Part shown: one piece after another, positions 1-7,258 of the stretch | Numbering within the stretch: the first letter of the stretch is position 1 | Layout of the letters: each line of letters opens with the position of its first letter | NCBI GenBank assembly: GCA_900769845.1 | Contig: CAAGIF010000233.1 | Span: forward strand, 1 to 27,054 | Source: an uncultured Oscillospiraceae bacterium | Lineage (GTDB): Bacteria > Bacillota_A > Clostridia > Oscillospirales > Oscillospiraceae | Direction: 5' to 3' | DNA length: 27,054 nt | Position numbers and translations under genes: made by a program | The notes under the pieces: model-generated | The model's database searches: none | Seen by the model: only the letters and a program-made list of their open reading frames with translations | Told to the model about the DNA's origin: nothing

Positions 1-479
1 ACGAAGCCGGAAAGGCCGCCATTATCGTGGTAAATAAATGGGATGCTGTGGATGACAAGGAAACCAACACCATGCGGGACAAGGAAAACGATGTTCGCCG
101 GGATCTGAGCTATATGCTCTATGCTCCCGTTGTGTTCCTCTCCGCCCTCACCGGTCAGCGGGTGAACAAGCTCTTTCCCATGATCCAGGAGGTCCACAGA
201 CAGAATACCAGCCGCATCACCACCGGCGCGCTGAACAGTGTGCTGGCAGACGCCACCGCCCGGGTACAGCCCCCCACAGACAAGGGCCGCCGGCTGAAGA
301 TCTACTACATGACCCAGGCAAGCACCAAGCCCCCGCACTTCGTTATTTTCTGCAACGATGCCCGGCTCTTCCACTTCTCCTATCAGCGGTATTTGGAAAA
401 CCAGATTCGGGAGGTTTTCGGTCTGCAGGGCACTCCCATCCGGATCACCATCCGGCAGAAGGGCGACAAGGAGGACTAA
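1..479 (+). CDS. der: Ribosome-associated GTPase Der (EngA), C-terminal part
   Basis: This is the 3' end of a gene cut by the window edge; the frame is open from position 3. Der is a double-GTPase that acts in 50S subunit maturation. Visible are the G4 motif NKWD near the start and the G5-like SAL of the second GTPase domain, then the C-terminal KH-like domain with the family-typical stretches KIYYMTQ and PPHFVIFCND. The protein ends in a basic tail, which is usual for Der. plsY starts 3 bases after the stop, so the two are surely co-transcribed. der-plsY-gpsA is a common order in Clostridia. Identity is near certain; only the start is missing. Confidence 0.95.
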   Translation, partial: EAGKAAIIVVNKWDAVDDKETNTMRDKENDVRRDLSYMLYAPVVFLSALTGQRVNKLFPMIQEVHRQNTSRITTGALNSVLADATARVQPPTDKGRRLKIYYMTQASTKPPHFVIFCNDARLFHFSYQRYLENQIREVFGLQGTPIRITIRQKGDKED

Positions 480-482
480 AGC

Positions 483-1109
483 ATGGTATATCTGGCTATT
501 CTGGCAGCCATTGGCAGCTATCTGCTGGGTAATTTAAACGGCTCGGTGATCGCATCGTCCCTGATTGCTCATGAGGATGTACGCAGCCACGGCAGCGGAA
601 ATGCAGGTTTGACCAATTTCATCCGCAATTACGGCGTGCAGAGCGCCCTGCTGGTAGTACTCATCGATGCAGGAAAGGCCGTTATTGCCTGCCTGCTTTC
701 CGGTCTGCTGCTGGCAAAATACGGTTTCCGGCTTGAAGGATTCGTCCTGGGCGGCGTATTTGTGCTTCTGGGCCATGATTTCCCTGCTTTTCTTGGATTT
801 CGGGGCGGAAAGGGTATTTTAAGCGGATTGTTCATCGCCATAACGGTTGATTGGCGCATTGCCCTGATCATCACCGCCGTATTTTTAGCGGCCTATCTTC
901 TGACCCAGTATGTTTCTCTCGGCAGCATCCTGGCAGCCCTTGCTTTTTCTGCAAGTTTTGCCGTTTTCTACCGGGATCGCATTCCGGTCATGGTTGCGGG
1001 TGTCTTCATGGGTCTGTTGGTTGTATTCATGCACCGGGGCAACCTCTCCCGGCTGCTTAAAGGAGAAGAACGGAAAACAAATTTGTTTTCGAAAGGAAAT
1101 CGATCATGA
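483..1109 (+). CDS. plsY: Glycerol-3-phosphate acyltransferase PlsY
   Basis: PlsY is an integral membrane enzyme that transfers the acyl group of acyl-phosphate to glycerol-3-phosphate, the first step of phosphatidic acid synthesis. All three family motifs are visible in the 208-aa protein: HGSGNAGLTNFIR at about residues 36-48, GHDFPAFLGFRGGKG at 97-111 and YVSLGS at 143-148. Several hydrophobic segments span the membrane, and the C-terminus is basic. The length is normal for the family. The gene lies 3 bases after der, and its stop overlaps the gpsA start (ATGA). gpsA makes the glycerol-3-phosphate that PlsY uses, so the operon pairs substrate supply with use. Confidence 0.95.
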   Translation: MVYLAILAAIGSYLLGNLNGSVIASSLIAHEDVRSHGSGNAGLTNFIRNYGVQSALLVVLIDAGKAVIACLLSGLLLAKYGFRLEGFVLGGVFVLLGHDFPAFLGFRGGKGILSGLFIAITVDWRIALIITAVFLAAYLLTQYVSLGSILAALAFSASFAVFYRDRIPVMVAGVFMGLLVVFMHRGNLSRLLKGEERKTNLFSKGNRS

Positions 1110-2104
1110 AAATTGCTGTCGTAGGCAGCGGCGCCTGGGGTACTGCCCTGGCGATCCGTCTGTGCAAAAATGGTCACGATGTGACCATGTGGACATTTGA
1201 AACGGACCTGATCCCGGAGATGACGAATAACAGACGCAATCCCCGTCTGCCCGGTGTGATCCTGCCGAACAATCTTCAGATCAGCTCCGAGTATTCCTGC
1301 GTTGCAGGCTGTCGCCTTGTGGTAATAGCCAGCCCCTCCTTCCCCATTCGCAATGTCTGCCGCGGCGTAGCTCCCCATCTGGACTCCAATGCGGTGCTGG
1401 TATCCGTGACCAAGGGTCTGGAGCAGGGCACCCATCTACGGATGAGCCAGGTAGTCCAGGAAGAAACCGGACGGGATGTTGTGGTTCTGACCGGCCCCAG
1501 CCATGCTGAGGAAGTTGCCCTGGATATGCCCACCGCATGTCTTGCCGCCTGCGAAAACCGGAAGCTGGCAGAACTGACCCAGGATGTGTTCATGTCCGAT
1601 GCCTTCCGGGTCTATACCAGCGCCGACCCCGTAGGCGCAGAGCTTGGCGCTGCGCTGAAAAATGTTATCGCGCTGTGCGCCGGTATCACCGACGGGCTTG
1701 GTTTTGGCGACAACACAAAGGCCATGCTGATGACCCGGGGCTTGACGGAAATGGCCCGCCTTGGCGTTGCCATGGGCGCAAAAAAGGAAACCTTCACCGG
1801 TCTGTCCGGTGTAGGCGATCTGATCGTCACATGCACCTCCATGCACTCCCGTAACCGCCGGGCCGGTATCCTCATCGGCCAGGGCAAATCCGCTGACGAT
1901 GCCATGAAGGAAGTGGGCGCTGTGGTGGAAGGCTACTACGCTGCAAAGTCCGCCTATGAACTGGGCATATCCAAGGGTATCGATATGCCTATTACTACCG
2001 CTGCGTACAAGGTCATGTATGAAAATGCAGATGTGAAAACCGCCGTTCAGGCGCTTCTGCAACGGCAGAGAAAAGCCGAATCCGAAAATCCAGGCTGGTT
2101 ATAA
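1106..2104 (+). CDS. gpsA: NAD(P)+-dependent glycerol-3-phosphate dehydrogenase GpsA
   Basis: GpsA reduces dihydroxyacetone phosphate to sn-glycerol-3-phosphate for phospholipid synthesis in the cytosol. The 332-aa protein begins with the Rossmann motif GSGAWGTALA (residues 7-16). It has the signature GPSHAEEV (130-137) and the catalytic lysine in GAALKNVIALCAG (Lys185), followed by the substrate-binding stretch GFGDNTKAMLMTRGL. Length is typical. The start ATG overlaps the plsY stop by 4 bases, indicating translational coupling. A terminator region follows the stop. Confidence 0.96.
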   Translation: MKIAVVGSGAWGTALAIRLCKNGHDVTMWTFETDLIPEMTNNRRNPRLPGVILPNNLQISSEYSCVAGCRLVVIASPSFPIRNVCRGVAPHLDSNAVLVSVTKGLEQGTHLRMSQVVQEETGRDVVVLTGPSHAEEVALDMPTACLAACENRKLAELTQDVFMSDAFRVYTSADPVGAELGAALKNVIALCAGITDGLGFGDNTKAMLMTRGLTEMARLGVAMGAKKETFTGLSGVGDLIVTCTSMHSRNRRAGILIGQGKSADDAMKEVGAVVEGYYAAKSAYELGISKGIDMPITTAAYKVMYENADVKTAVQALLQRQRKAESENPGWL

Positions 2105-2110
2105 AAATCG

Positions 2111-2134
2111 CCCCCGGTTGATTCCAACCGGGGG
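2111..2134. terminator. Terminator hairpin between gpsA and rpmB
   Basis: A perfect 10-bp inverted repeat (CCCCCGGTTG / CAACCGGGGG) with the loop ATTC lies just after gpsA. On the plus strand no T-run follows. On the minus strand the stem is followed by CGATTTTTAT, so it fits best as a terminator for rpmB, and may also slow read-through from gpsA. Confidence 0.7.
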
Positions 2135-2152
2135 ATTATCACAGGGAAACAA

Positions 2153-2180
2153 AAAAGACAGGTCAAAGACCTGTCTTTTA
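2153..2180. terminator. Second, bidirectional terminator of gpsA and rpmB
   Basis: This is a perfect 12-bp inverted repeat, AAAAGACAGGTC / GACCTGTCTTTT, with the loop AAA. The A-run on one side and T-run on the other make it a symmetrical rho-independent terminator usable from both strands between the convergent gpsA and rpmB. Confidence 0.85.
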
Positions 2181-2191
2181 TAATGCATTCA

Positions 2192-2380
2192 TCAGATTGC
2201 GCGCTCAACCTTGTTGGAACGGAGGCATCTGGTACATGCGTACACATGGCAAGGAGTCCCGTTAACGACAGCCTTGACCCGCTTGACATTGGGCTTCCAT
2301 GCACGGTTGGACCGTCTGTGAGAGTGAGAAACTTTGATACCAAAGGTCACGCCCTTACCGCAAAAATCACACTTAGCCAT
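2192..2380 (-). CDS. rpmB: 50S ribosomal protein L28
   Basis: This 62-aa protein is a small basic component of the large ribosomal subunit. It has the L28 pattern: MAKCDFCGKG at the N-terminus, SHSHRRSNRAWKPN in the middle and CTRCLRSNKVERA at the end. The two CxxC pairs (Cys4/Cys7 and the pair near residue 50) mark it as a zinc-binding (C+) form of L28. A GGAGGT site precedes the ATG by 8 bases. It is a single-gene unit with its own promoter, divergent from hprK. Confidence 0.97.
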   Translation of the reverse strand: MAKCDFCGKGVTFGIKVSHSHRRSNRAWKPNVKRVKAVVNGTPCHVYACTRCLRSNKVERAI

Positions 2381-2440
2381 TCACTGCACCTCCTATCCGC
2401 ATGATGACTCACAAAACTACGCCTTCACAAGCGCTTGAAT

Positions 2441-2469
2441 ATGATAGCAAACTTTTCGCAAAAAAGCAA
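2441..2469 (-). promoter_or_regulatory. Sigma-A type promoter for rpmB
   Basis: On the minus strand TTGCTT (2464-2469) and TATCAT (2441-2446) are separated by exactly 17 bases. A perfect 10-bp palindrome, CAAGCGCTTG (2428-2437), lies where transcription should begin; it could be an operator or chance. Confidence 0.55.
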
Positions 2470-2508
2470 GCACTTTTTTTACATTTTTTGAGTTTTTTTC
2501 AAAATGGG

Positions 2509-2537
2509 TTGATATTCCCCGAAATCGTAGGTATAAT
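2509..2537 (+). promoter_or_regulatory. Sigma-A type promoter for hprK
   Basis: TTGATA (2509-2514), a 17-bp spacer and a perfect TATAAT (2532-2537) sit 32 bases ahead of the hprK start. This implies a leader of only about 25 bases. Confidence 0.8.
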
Positions 2538-2569
2538 AATCCAAATGATACTCATTGGGGGTGCCCGCT

Positions 2570-3514
2570 GTGGTCGAAACTTACAGTGTTCCGCTGAAAA
2601 CCATTGTCAAAGAATTTCATCTTCAAGCCGAATATACCGCTTCGGACTTCGAATCCCTCCACCTGACCGTGGAGGATGTTTCCAGACCCGGCATCCAGCT
2701 GTTTGGATACTTTGATCACTTTGATCCCCGAAGACTGCAAATTCTGGGCAATGCGGAAATCAGCTATCTTACCCGACTGTCCGATGAGGAACGGGAAAAA
2801 ATCTTTGACCGGCTTTTCTCCTATAAGATTCCTGCGCTCCTCATCGCCCGGAACATCAAGCCCAGCGAGCAGTGCATGCGTATGGCAAAAAAGCACGATG
2901 TGACCATCCTGCGCAGCCATGAACCCACCAGCACCATTGTTTCTGCGATCATTACCTATTTAAAAGCCGCGCTTGCTCCCCGGATCAGCCGACACGGCGT
3001 ATTAATGGAAGTATACGGCGAGGGTGTTCTGCTTACCGGCGAAAGCGGTATCGGTAAAAGCGAGACTGCTGTGGAGCTTTTAAAACGCGGACACCGTCTG
3101 ATCGCCGATGACGCTGTAGAAATTCGCAAGATCTCCGGAAACACCTTGATCGGCAAAGCCCCGGAACTGATCCGCAACTACATAGAGCTACGCGGCATTG
3201 GCGTTATCAATGTGGCAAAACTCTTCGGTATGGGCGCCGTCAAGATCGAAAACGAAGTGAATTTGGTGGTGAACATCGTCCCCTGGAATACCCACGAAGT
3301 CTATGACCGTCTGGGTCTGGAGGATCAGTACACCGAAATTTTGGGCGTGAAGATCCCCATGAATACCATTCCTGTCACCCCGGGCCGTAATCTGGCTGTG
3401 ATTCTGGAAGTAGCCGCTATGAACAACCGTCAGCGGAAATTCGGTTATAATCCCGCTCTGGAGTTTACCGAGCAGATCAACAAACACTTTGAGCAAAACA
3501 TGGGGAATGTTTGA
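2570..3514 (+). CDS. hprK: HPr kinase/phosphorylase
   Basis: HprK phosphorylates and dephosphorylates HPr on serine 46, setting carbon catabolite repression and sugar uptake in Firmicutes. The protein has an N-terminal domain, then the C-terminal kinase domain with HGVLMEVYGEGVL, the P-loop GESGIGKS (about residues 157-164) and the HprK signature ELRGIGVINVAKLFGMGAV. I place the start at GTG 2570, giving 314 aa, because GGGGG at 2557-2561 is correctly spaced for it. TTG 2555 and GTG 2561 are in the same frame but lack a separate ribosome binding site. The stop overlaps the next gene by one base, so the two form an operon. Confidence 0.95.
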   Translation: MVETYSVPLKTIVKEFHLQAEYTASDFESLHLTVEDVSRPGIQLFGYFDHFDPRRLQILGNAEISYLTRLSDEEREKIFDRLFSYKIPALLIARNIKPSEQCMRMAKKHDVTILRSHEPTSTIVSAIITYLKAALAPRISRHGVLMEVYGEGVLLTGESGIGKSETAVELLKRGHRLIADDAVEIRKISGNTLIGKAPELIRNYIELRGIGVINVAKLFGMGAVKIENEVNLVVNIVPWNTHEVYDRLGLEDQYTEILGVKIPMNTIPVTPGRNLAVILEVAAMNNRQRKFGYNPALEFTEQINKHFEQNMGNV

Positions 3515-4479
3515 TGAAAGAATTTACCATCAGTCAAAATGATGCCGGCCAGCGGCTTGACCGGTTTCTTGCCAAGGCCGTTCCCCTGCTCCCCGCTTCC
3601 CTCGCCCAAAAATATATCCGCATCAAGCGGATCAAATGCAACGGTCAGCGGGCGGAGCGGGATACCCGCCTGCAGGCAGGAGATGTGCTCCAGCTTTATA
3701 TCAATGATGAATTCTTTGACAAGCCCCGGGAAGATAATGCATTTCTGACTGTTGCTGCGCCGAAGCTGAATATCGTTTACGAGGACGAGCACATCCTCCT
3801 GGTAGACAAGCGACCGGGTCTTGCGGTGCATCCCCACGACGGCGCAGAATACGGAAGAACCCTTATCGACCATATTCAAGCCTATCTGTATCAAAAACGG
3901 GAATGGCGTCCCCGGGAAGAAAACTCCTTCACCCCCGCCCTTTGCAACCGGATCGACCGGAATACCGGAGGCATTGTAATCGCCGCCAAAACCGCAGAGG
4001 CGTTGCGGGTGATGAATCAGAAGATCAAGGATCGGGAGCTTGACAAGCGATATTTAGCCATTGTGGAGGGTACGCCGAAACCGGCCATCGGAAGTCTGAA
4101 GGGGTACCTATTTAAAGACGCCAAAAAGAATAAGGTTTTCGTGAGTGATAAGCCCCAGCCCGGCGCCAAAACCTGTCAGACCAATTACAAAATACTTGCC
4201 TCCGGTCAGGGTCTGAGCCTTGTGGAGTGCGAGCTGATCACTGGCAGAACCCACCAGATCCGCGCCCAATTCGCCCACGCCGGTCATCCCCTGTTGGGCG
4301 ACGGCAAATACGGCAAGCTGGATAAGCGATTTGACCGGAACTACCAGGCACTCTATTCCTACAAACTGACCTTCTGTTTTTCCACGGATTCCGGCGCGCT
4401 TTACTATTTGAACGGAAAAAGCTTCCAGGTGAATCATGTAGATTTTGTGACAGAGTACTTTCCAAACCACAAAATGTAA
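3514..4479 (+). CDS. RluA-family 23S rRNA pseudouridine synthase
   Basis: These enzymes convert specific uridines of 23S rRNA to pseudouridine. The 321-aa protein has an N-terminal S4 RNA-binding domain (about residues 11-62, with QRLDRFLAKAVP and IKCNGQRAERD). The catalytic domain carries the family motif CNRIDRNTGGIVIAAKT, in which Asp148 is the nucleophile, and later ITGRTHQIRAQFAHAGHPLLGD. The order and length match RluC/RluD-type enzymes; which uridine is modified cannot be told from sequence alone. ATG 3514 overlaps the hprK TGA (TGATG), with TGGGGA upstream as binding site. A terminator follows. Confidence 0.9.
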   Translation: MKEFTISQNDAGQRLDRFLAKAVPLLPASLAQKYIRIKRIKCNGQRAERDTRLQAGDVLQLYINDEFFDKPREDNAFLTVAAPKLNIVYEDEHILLVDKRPGLAVHPHDGAEYGRTLIDHIQAYLYQKREWRPREENSFTPALCNRIDRNTGGIVIAAKTAEALRVMNQKIKDRELDKRYLAIVEGTPKPAIGSLKGYLFKDAKKNKVFVSDKPQPGAKTCQTNYKILASGQGLSLVECELITGRTHQIRAQFAHAGHPLLGDGKYGKLDKRFDRNYQALYSYKLTFCFSTDSGALYYLNGKSFQVNHVDFVTEYFPNHKM

Positions 4480-4518
4480 TTCCATCCCGCAGACAGAGAA
4501 ATTATCAATCGCTAAAAT

Positions 4519-4553
4519 ATGCCCACCGGAAATTCCGGTGGGCATTCTTGTTT
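4519..4553. terminator. Terminator between the RluA-type gene and the coiled-coil gene
   Basis: A perfect 12-bp inverted repeat (ATGCCCACCGGA / TCCGGTGGGCAT, loop AAT) is followed on the plus strand by TCTTGTTT. On the minus side it is followed by ATTTTAGC. It can serve both convergent genes. Confidence 0.8.
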
Positions 4554-4557
4554 GAAT

Positions 4558-4992
4558 TTATCTTCGACCGTTATTTCCACCGGATTCCAGGATCTGGCGC
4601 AGGGCTTCATACTGCTGGGCAAACTGGGCAAACCGGGCATTATACTCATCCCAGTATGCCTGAGCCTGGATCTTGGCATCGTTGATCATCTTCCGGCAGC
4701 GGACCTGGGTCTCATGTTCCATTTTACGGCAGATTTCTTCCTGGCGCTGGGACAGAGTCTGAATATTATCCGCGTACTGTTTACAGGCATCCTCCGCCGC
4801 CATAAAAACGCCATTGAGCTGCAGCGAGGCTTCCGCAATGGAACCGGCATTGTTGATTTTGATCTGTCTGTTTTCCAGCTCCAGCTTCGCAAGCTCCAGT
4901 TCCCCGCGAAGCTGCTCATTTTCCTGCTGAAGAAGCAGCAAAATTTCCACCAGGTCCCCCCGGCTCAACCTCCGCAGATCCTTATCCTTCAT
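4558..4992 (-). CDS. Conserved coiled-coil protein of unknown function
   Basis: I do not recognise a named family. The 144-aa product is soluble and almost entirely charged helix. It starts MKDKDLRRLSRGDLVEILLLL, with heptad-like leucine spacing and the stretch LLLQQENEQLRGELELAKLELEN, which is typical of a dimeric coiled coil. A second helical part (about 75-130) is rich in Gln, Glu and Arg and ends in a Gly-Asn-Gly-Arg tail. There is no signal peptide or membrane segment. The start at 4992 is chosen because GGAGGAAGA lies just upstream; an ATG further upstream lacks one. The N-terminus recalls DivIVA-like or cell-division scaffold proteins, but this is only a resemblance of composition. Confidence 0.75.
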   Translation of the reverse strand: MKDKDLRRLSRGDLVEILLLLQQENEQLRGELELAKLELENRQIKINNAGSIAEASLQLNGVFMAAEDACKQYADNIQTLSQRQEEICRKMEHETQVRCRKMINDAKIQAQAYWDEYNARFAQFAQQYEALRQILESGGNNGRR

Positions 4993-5041
4993 ATTCTTCC
5001 TCCAAATCCGTCCAGATGGCACAAACTGTCATATTTCCTAC

Positions 5042-5070
5042 ATTTTATCACCATAAACAGAAAAAATCAA
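5042..5070 (-). promoter_or_regulatory. Sigma-A type promoter for the coiled-coil gene
   Basis: On the minus strand TTGATT (5065-5070), a 17-bp spacer and TAAAAT (5042-5047) lie about 50 bases before the start at 4992. It diverges from the plus-strand promoter at 5097. Confidence 0.65.
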
Positions 5071-5096
5071 TATGAAGATACCGGATTTTCTGCGTC

Positions 5097-5126
5097 TTGA
5101 CAAGCGAATCGCAAAGGGGTTATGAT
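5097..5126 (+). promoter_or_regulatory. Sigma-A type promoter for the molybdopterin-binding-domain gene
   Basis: A perfect TTGACA (5097-5102) is separated by 18 bp from TATGAT (5121-5126), 34 bases ahead of the gene start. Confidence 0.75.
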
Positions 5127-5159
5127 ATAGTTAATATATTTTTACACAAGGAGCAAACT

Positions 5160-6176
5160 ATGAAAAAGATTCCGGTTGAGCAGGCCGTGGGTATGGAGCT
5201 GTGCCATGATATCACCGCCATGCGGGACGGATTTAAAGGCGCCGCATTTCGGCGGGGACATATCATCCGCCCGGAGGATGTTCAGGAAATGCTGAACATC
5301 GGCAAGAAAACAGTATTTGTATGGGAAGCCCAGGCCGGGGAGATCCATGAGGATGACTGCGCCCGACGTATGGCCGCCATGGCGCCGGTAGAGGGCGCCC
5401 ATTATACCAAACCGTCCGAAGGGAAAGTGCTGCTGTTCGCTGACGCGCAGGGCATGTTCCGGGTTGACCGGGCGATGCTTCATAAAATCAATTCCATCGG
5501 TGACATCACCATCACCACCCTGCCGGACCACTATCCTGTTGAACCCGGGGCAAGACTCGCCTCCATGCGGATCGTCCCTCTGGTGACCCAGGAGCGACAG
5601 ATCGAAGAAGCGGAAGCCCTGTGCAGGGATACCAAATTGCTGAATCTTCTTCCCTATCAGCATCGGAATGTGGGTGTCATCATCACCGGATCCGAGGTGT
5701 ACAGCGGGCGCATTCAGGACAAATTTGCCCCTGTCATCCGGGAAAAACTGAGAAAATTCCCCGCCCATATCACCGGGATCGCCATTTGCGATGACGATCT
5801 GGATATGATCGGACAGGTAGCCCGGGAAATGCTGGACAAAGGAGCAGATTTTCTGATTTTTACAGGCGGCATGTCCGTAGACCCGGACGATCTGACTCCC
5901 ACCGCCATCCGCAATCTGGGCGCTGAGATCATCACCCACGGCGTTCCCGCTCAGCCGGGAAATATGACCTTGGTTGCCTATCTGGGAAGCATCCCCATTC
6001 TCGGCGTCCCCGGCGCCGCCATCAGCCTGCCCACCACAGTGCTGGATGTGCTTCTGCCCCAGATTTTCTCCGGCGAGAAGCTGACAAAGGAGGATCTGAT
6101 TCGGTTGGAAGACGGCGGACTGTGCCAGATGTGCAAGCACTGCCACTGGCCCAATTGTACTTTCGGCAGATATTAA
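5160..6176 (+). CDS. Molybdopterin-binding (MoaB/MoeA-type domain) protein with Cys4 tail
   Basis: The central to C-terminal part (about residues 170-310) has the MoCF/MoaB-Mog fold signature: NVGVIITGSEVYSGRIQDKF, then FLIFTGGMSVDPDDLTPTAI and later PILGVPGAAISLPTTVLDVLLPQ. This resembles domain III of MoeA, which handles molybdopterin during cofactor assembly. The N-terminal part is not a normal MoeA arrangement. The last residues hold a four-cysteine motif, Cys322-x2-Cys325-x2-Cys328-x4-Cys333, which could bind zinc or an iron-sulphur cluster. ATG 5160 is preceded by AAGGAG at 5148-5153; the 338-aa frame also extends upstream without such a site. No other molybdenum gene is nearby, so the role is uncertain. 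Confidence 0.8.
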   Translation: MKKIPVEQAVGMELCHDITAMRDGFKGAAFRRGHIIRPEDVQEMLNIGKKTVFVWEAQAGEIHEDDCARRMAAMAPVEGAHYTKPSEGKVLLFADAQGMFRVDRAMLHKINSIGDITITTLPDHYPVEPGARLASMRIVPLVTQERQIEEAEALCRDTKLLNLLPYQHRNVGVIITGSEVYSGRIQDKFAPVIREKLRKFPAHITGIAICDDDLDMIGQVAREMLDKGADFLIFTGGMSVDPDDLTPTAIRNLGAEIITHGVPAQPGNMTLVAYLGSIPILGVPGAAISLPTTVLDVLLPQIFSGEKLTKEDLIRLEDGGLCQMCKHCHWPNCTFGRY

Positions 6177-6205
6177 GCATTCCCCGGTACGCATAAAAAA
6201 GTTGA

Positions 6206-6240
6206 CCCGACCTATGGCTACGATCATAGGCCGGGTTTTT
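6206..6240 (+). terminator. Terminator after the molybdopterin-binding-domain gene
   Basis: CCCGACCTATG (6206-6216) pairs with CATAGGCCGGG (6225-6235) with one A-C mismatch. It is followed at once by TTTTT. Confidence 0.85.
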
Positions 6241-6330
6241 GCATGTGTATCAATTTAGAAAGGTGCACCAAAGCAGGTGTAGAAATATGAGCCTATCGCT
6301 GTTCAACACATTGGAATTTGTACGGTGCCG

Positions 6331-7089
6331 CTAAATCTCAACAAGGAGTATTGCTTCCTTGCCAGAAGGGGTTTCTTGGCGAATATTTCCCTTCTCAAAG
6401 AATGCTGAACCGCCTCTTGCGATTTCAGCCCCTTCCTTATCTTTGCATACCGAATTGACATACAAGACTATATCGCAGAATTTACTTGCTTGGGATGCAT
6501 ATTCATATTTCTCCGAAGTGTTCCACTCATCGGAATTAAAGTCCGTGTAAACAGGCCAAAATACGACATCTGGATTCAACTGATTTACTCTATCAACATT
6601 TTCATCATACCAAAGGTCACCGCATAGTCCAATTACAACTTTTTTGCCCATGAAATTAAAACTATGAAAACCATTGCCCTCTCGATATTGTTCGTTTGCA
6701 AATGGCTCTTTCCAGCCAGACGACACCCTGTGATATACATCAATCACGGTACCATTTGCATCGATTGTAACTTGAGAACTGTAAAAATACTTTTCTGTTT
6801 TTTCAATAAATCCAAAAGAAACGGCGATAGCATATTGTCTTGCAGCCGAGCAAATTTCTTTAATAATGGGGTCATCCAGTGAAATGGCTATTTGTGTATC
6901 ATGTTCAACATTGAAGGTTGCTCCATAAAAACCTTGCAGAAAGGCTTCTCCAAATATTACGATGTCAGCCTTCGCCGAATATGCTATCAATGTATCAATA
7001 ATAACCTTTTTGTTATGTTGCAAATTCTCGTTGACAAATCCCATTGATGCCAATGCACATTTCACTTCAATCACATCCGTCAAATTCAA
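6331..7089 (-). CDS. Carbon-nitrogen hydrolase (nitrilase superfamily) protein
   Basis: Enzymes of this superfamily hydrolyse or condense amide and nitrile bonds with a Glu-Lys-Cys site. The protein has the catalytic Glu48 region IVIFGEAFLQGFYG and the nucleophile Cys156 in VVIGLCGDLWYDEN. At the place of the usual YRK lysine it reads VYHRVSSGWKEP, so arginine stands where lysine is expected and a lysine follows six residues later. It ends normally with a short strand (EAILLVEI). No good ribosome binding site is seen. TTG 7089 is the longest start and GTG 7074 also fits. Base composition is clearly more AT-rich than the neighbours, suggesting recent acquisition. The substrate is unknown. Confidence 0.8.
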   Translation of the reverse strand: MNLTDVIEVKCALASMGFVNENLQHNKKVIIDTLIAYSAKADIVIFGEAFLQGFYGATFNVEHDTQIAISLDDPIIKEICSAARQYAIAVSFGFIEKTEKYFYSSQVTIDANGTVIDVYHRVSSGWKEPFANEQYREGNGFHSFNFMGKKVVIGLCGDLWYDENVDRVNQLNPDVVFWPVYTDFNSDEWNTSEKYEYASQASKFCDIVLYVNSVCKDKEGAEIARGGSAFFEKGNIRQETPSGKEAILLVEI

Positions 7090-7099
7090 GTTTATCGAA
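7082..7099 (-). repeat. 18-bp repeat, copy A (encodes FDKLEF)
   Basis: The plus strand reads AAATTCAAGTTTATCGAA. It differs from copy B (7199-7216) at one position and from copy C (25317-25334) at two. Read on the minus strand it is TTC GAT AAA CTT GAA TTT, here followed by GAC GGA and preceded by an in-frame ATG at 7105. This gives a 12-residue open frame (7067-7105) that overlaps the start of the nitrilase-like gene. Confidence 0.7.
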
Positions 7100-7198
7100 T
7101 ATCATACGCCGAGGGGAAACTAGCGACCGGTCGAGGAGCCCAAAGGATGTTATTCGACCGACGCAGTCCGTAACGCATTGTCCGGCGGCACTGCCGCT
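7100..7198. other. GC-rich non-coding segment between repeat copies A and B
   Basis: These 99 bases are GC-rich inside an AT-rich patch. They contain inverted repeats: CGGTCGA (7128-7134) with TCGACCG (7154-7160), and GCGGCA (7185-7190) with TGCCGC (7192-7197). No gene start or ribosome binding site is visible. On the minus strand a frame is open right through it, linking the FDKLEF of copy B to that of copy A, which suggests a degraded coding fragment or a structured repeat element. I cannot name it. Confidence 0.45.
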
Positions 7199-7216
7199 AA
7201 ATTCCAGTTTATCGAA
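7199..7216 (-). repeat. 18-bp repeat, copy B (encodes FDKLEF)
   Basis: The plus strand reads AAATTCCAGTTTATCGAA, one mismatch to each of the other copies. On the minus strand it reads TTC GAT AAA CTG GAA TTT followed by AGC GGC. It lies 117 bp from copy A in the same orientation. Confidence 0.7.
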
Positions 7217-7258
7217 CTGATTGTCTATATCCTATCACAGGAGAGAAGAATATACAAG

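Noticed and set aside
5142..6227. A minus-strand open frame of 361 codons opposite the molybdopterin-binding-domain gene
   Set aside because: It is an antisense shadow; it runs into the terminator hairpin and has no family motifs.
7067..7105. A 12-residue frame (MIFDKLEFDGCD) as a leader peptide for the nitrilase-like gene
   Set aside because: No ribosome binding site precedes its ATG. It is better explained as part of the repeated FDKLEF sequence.
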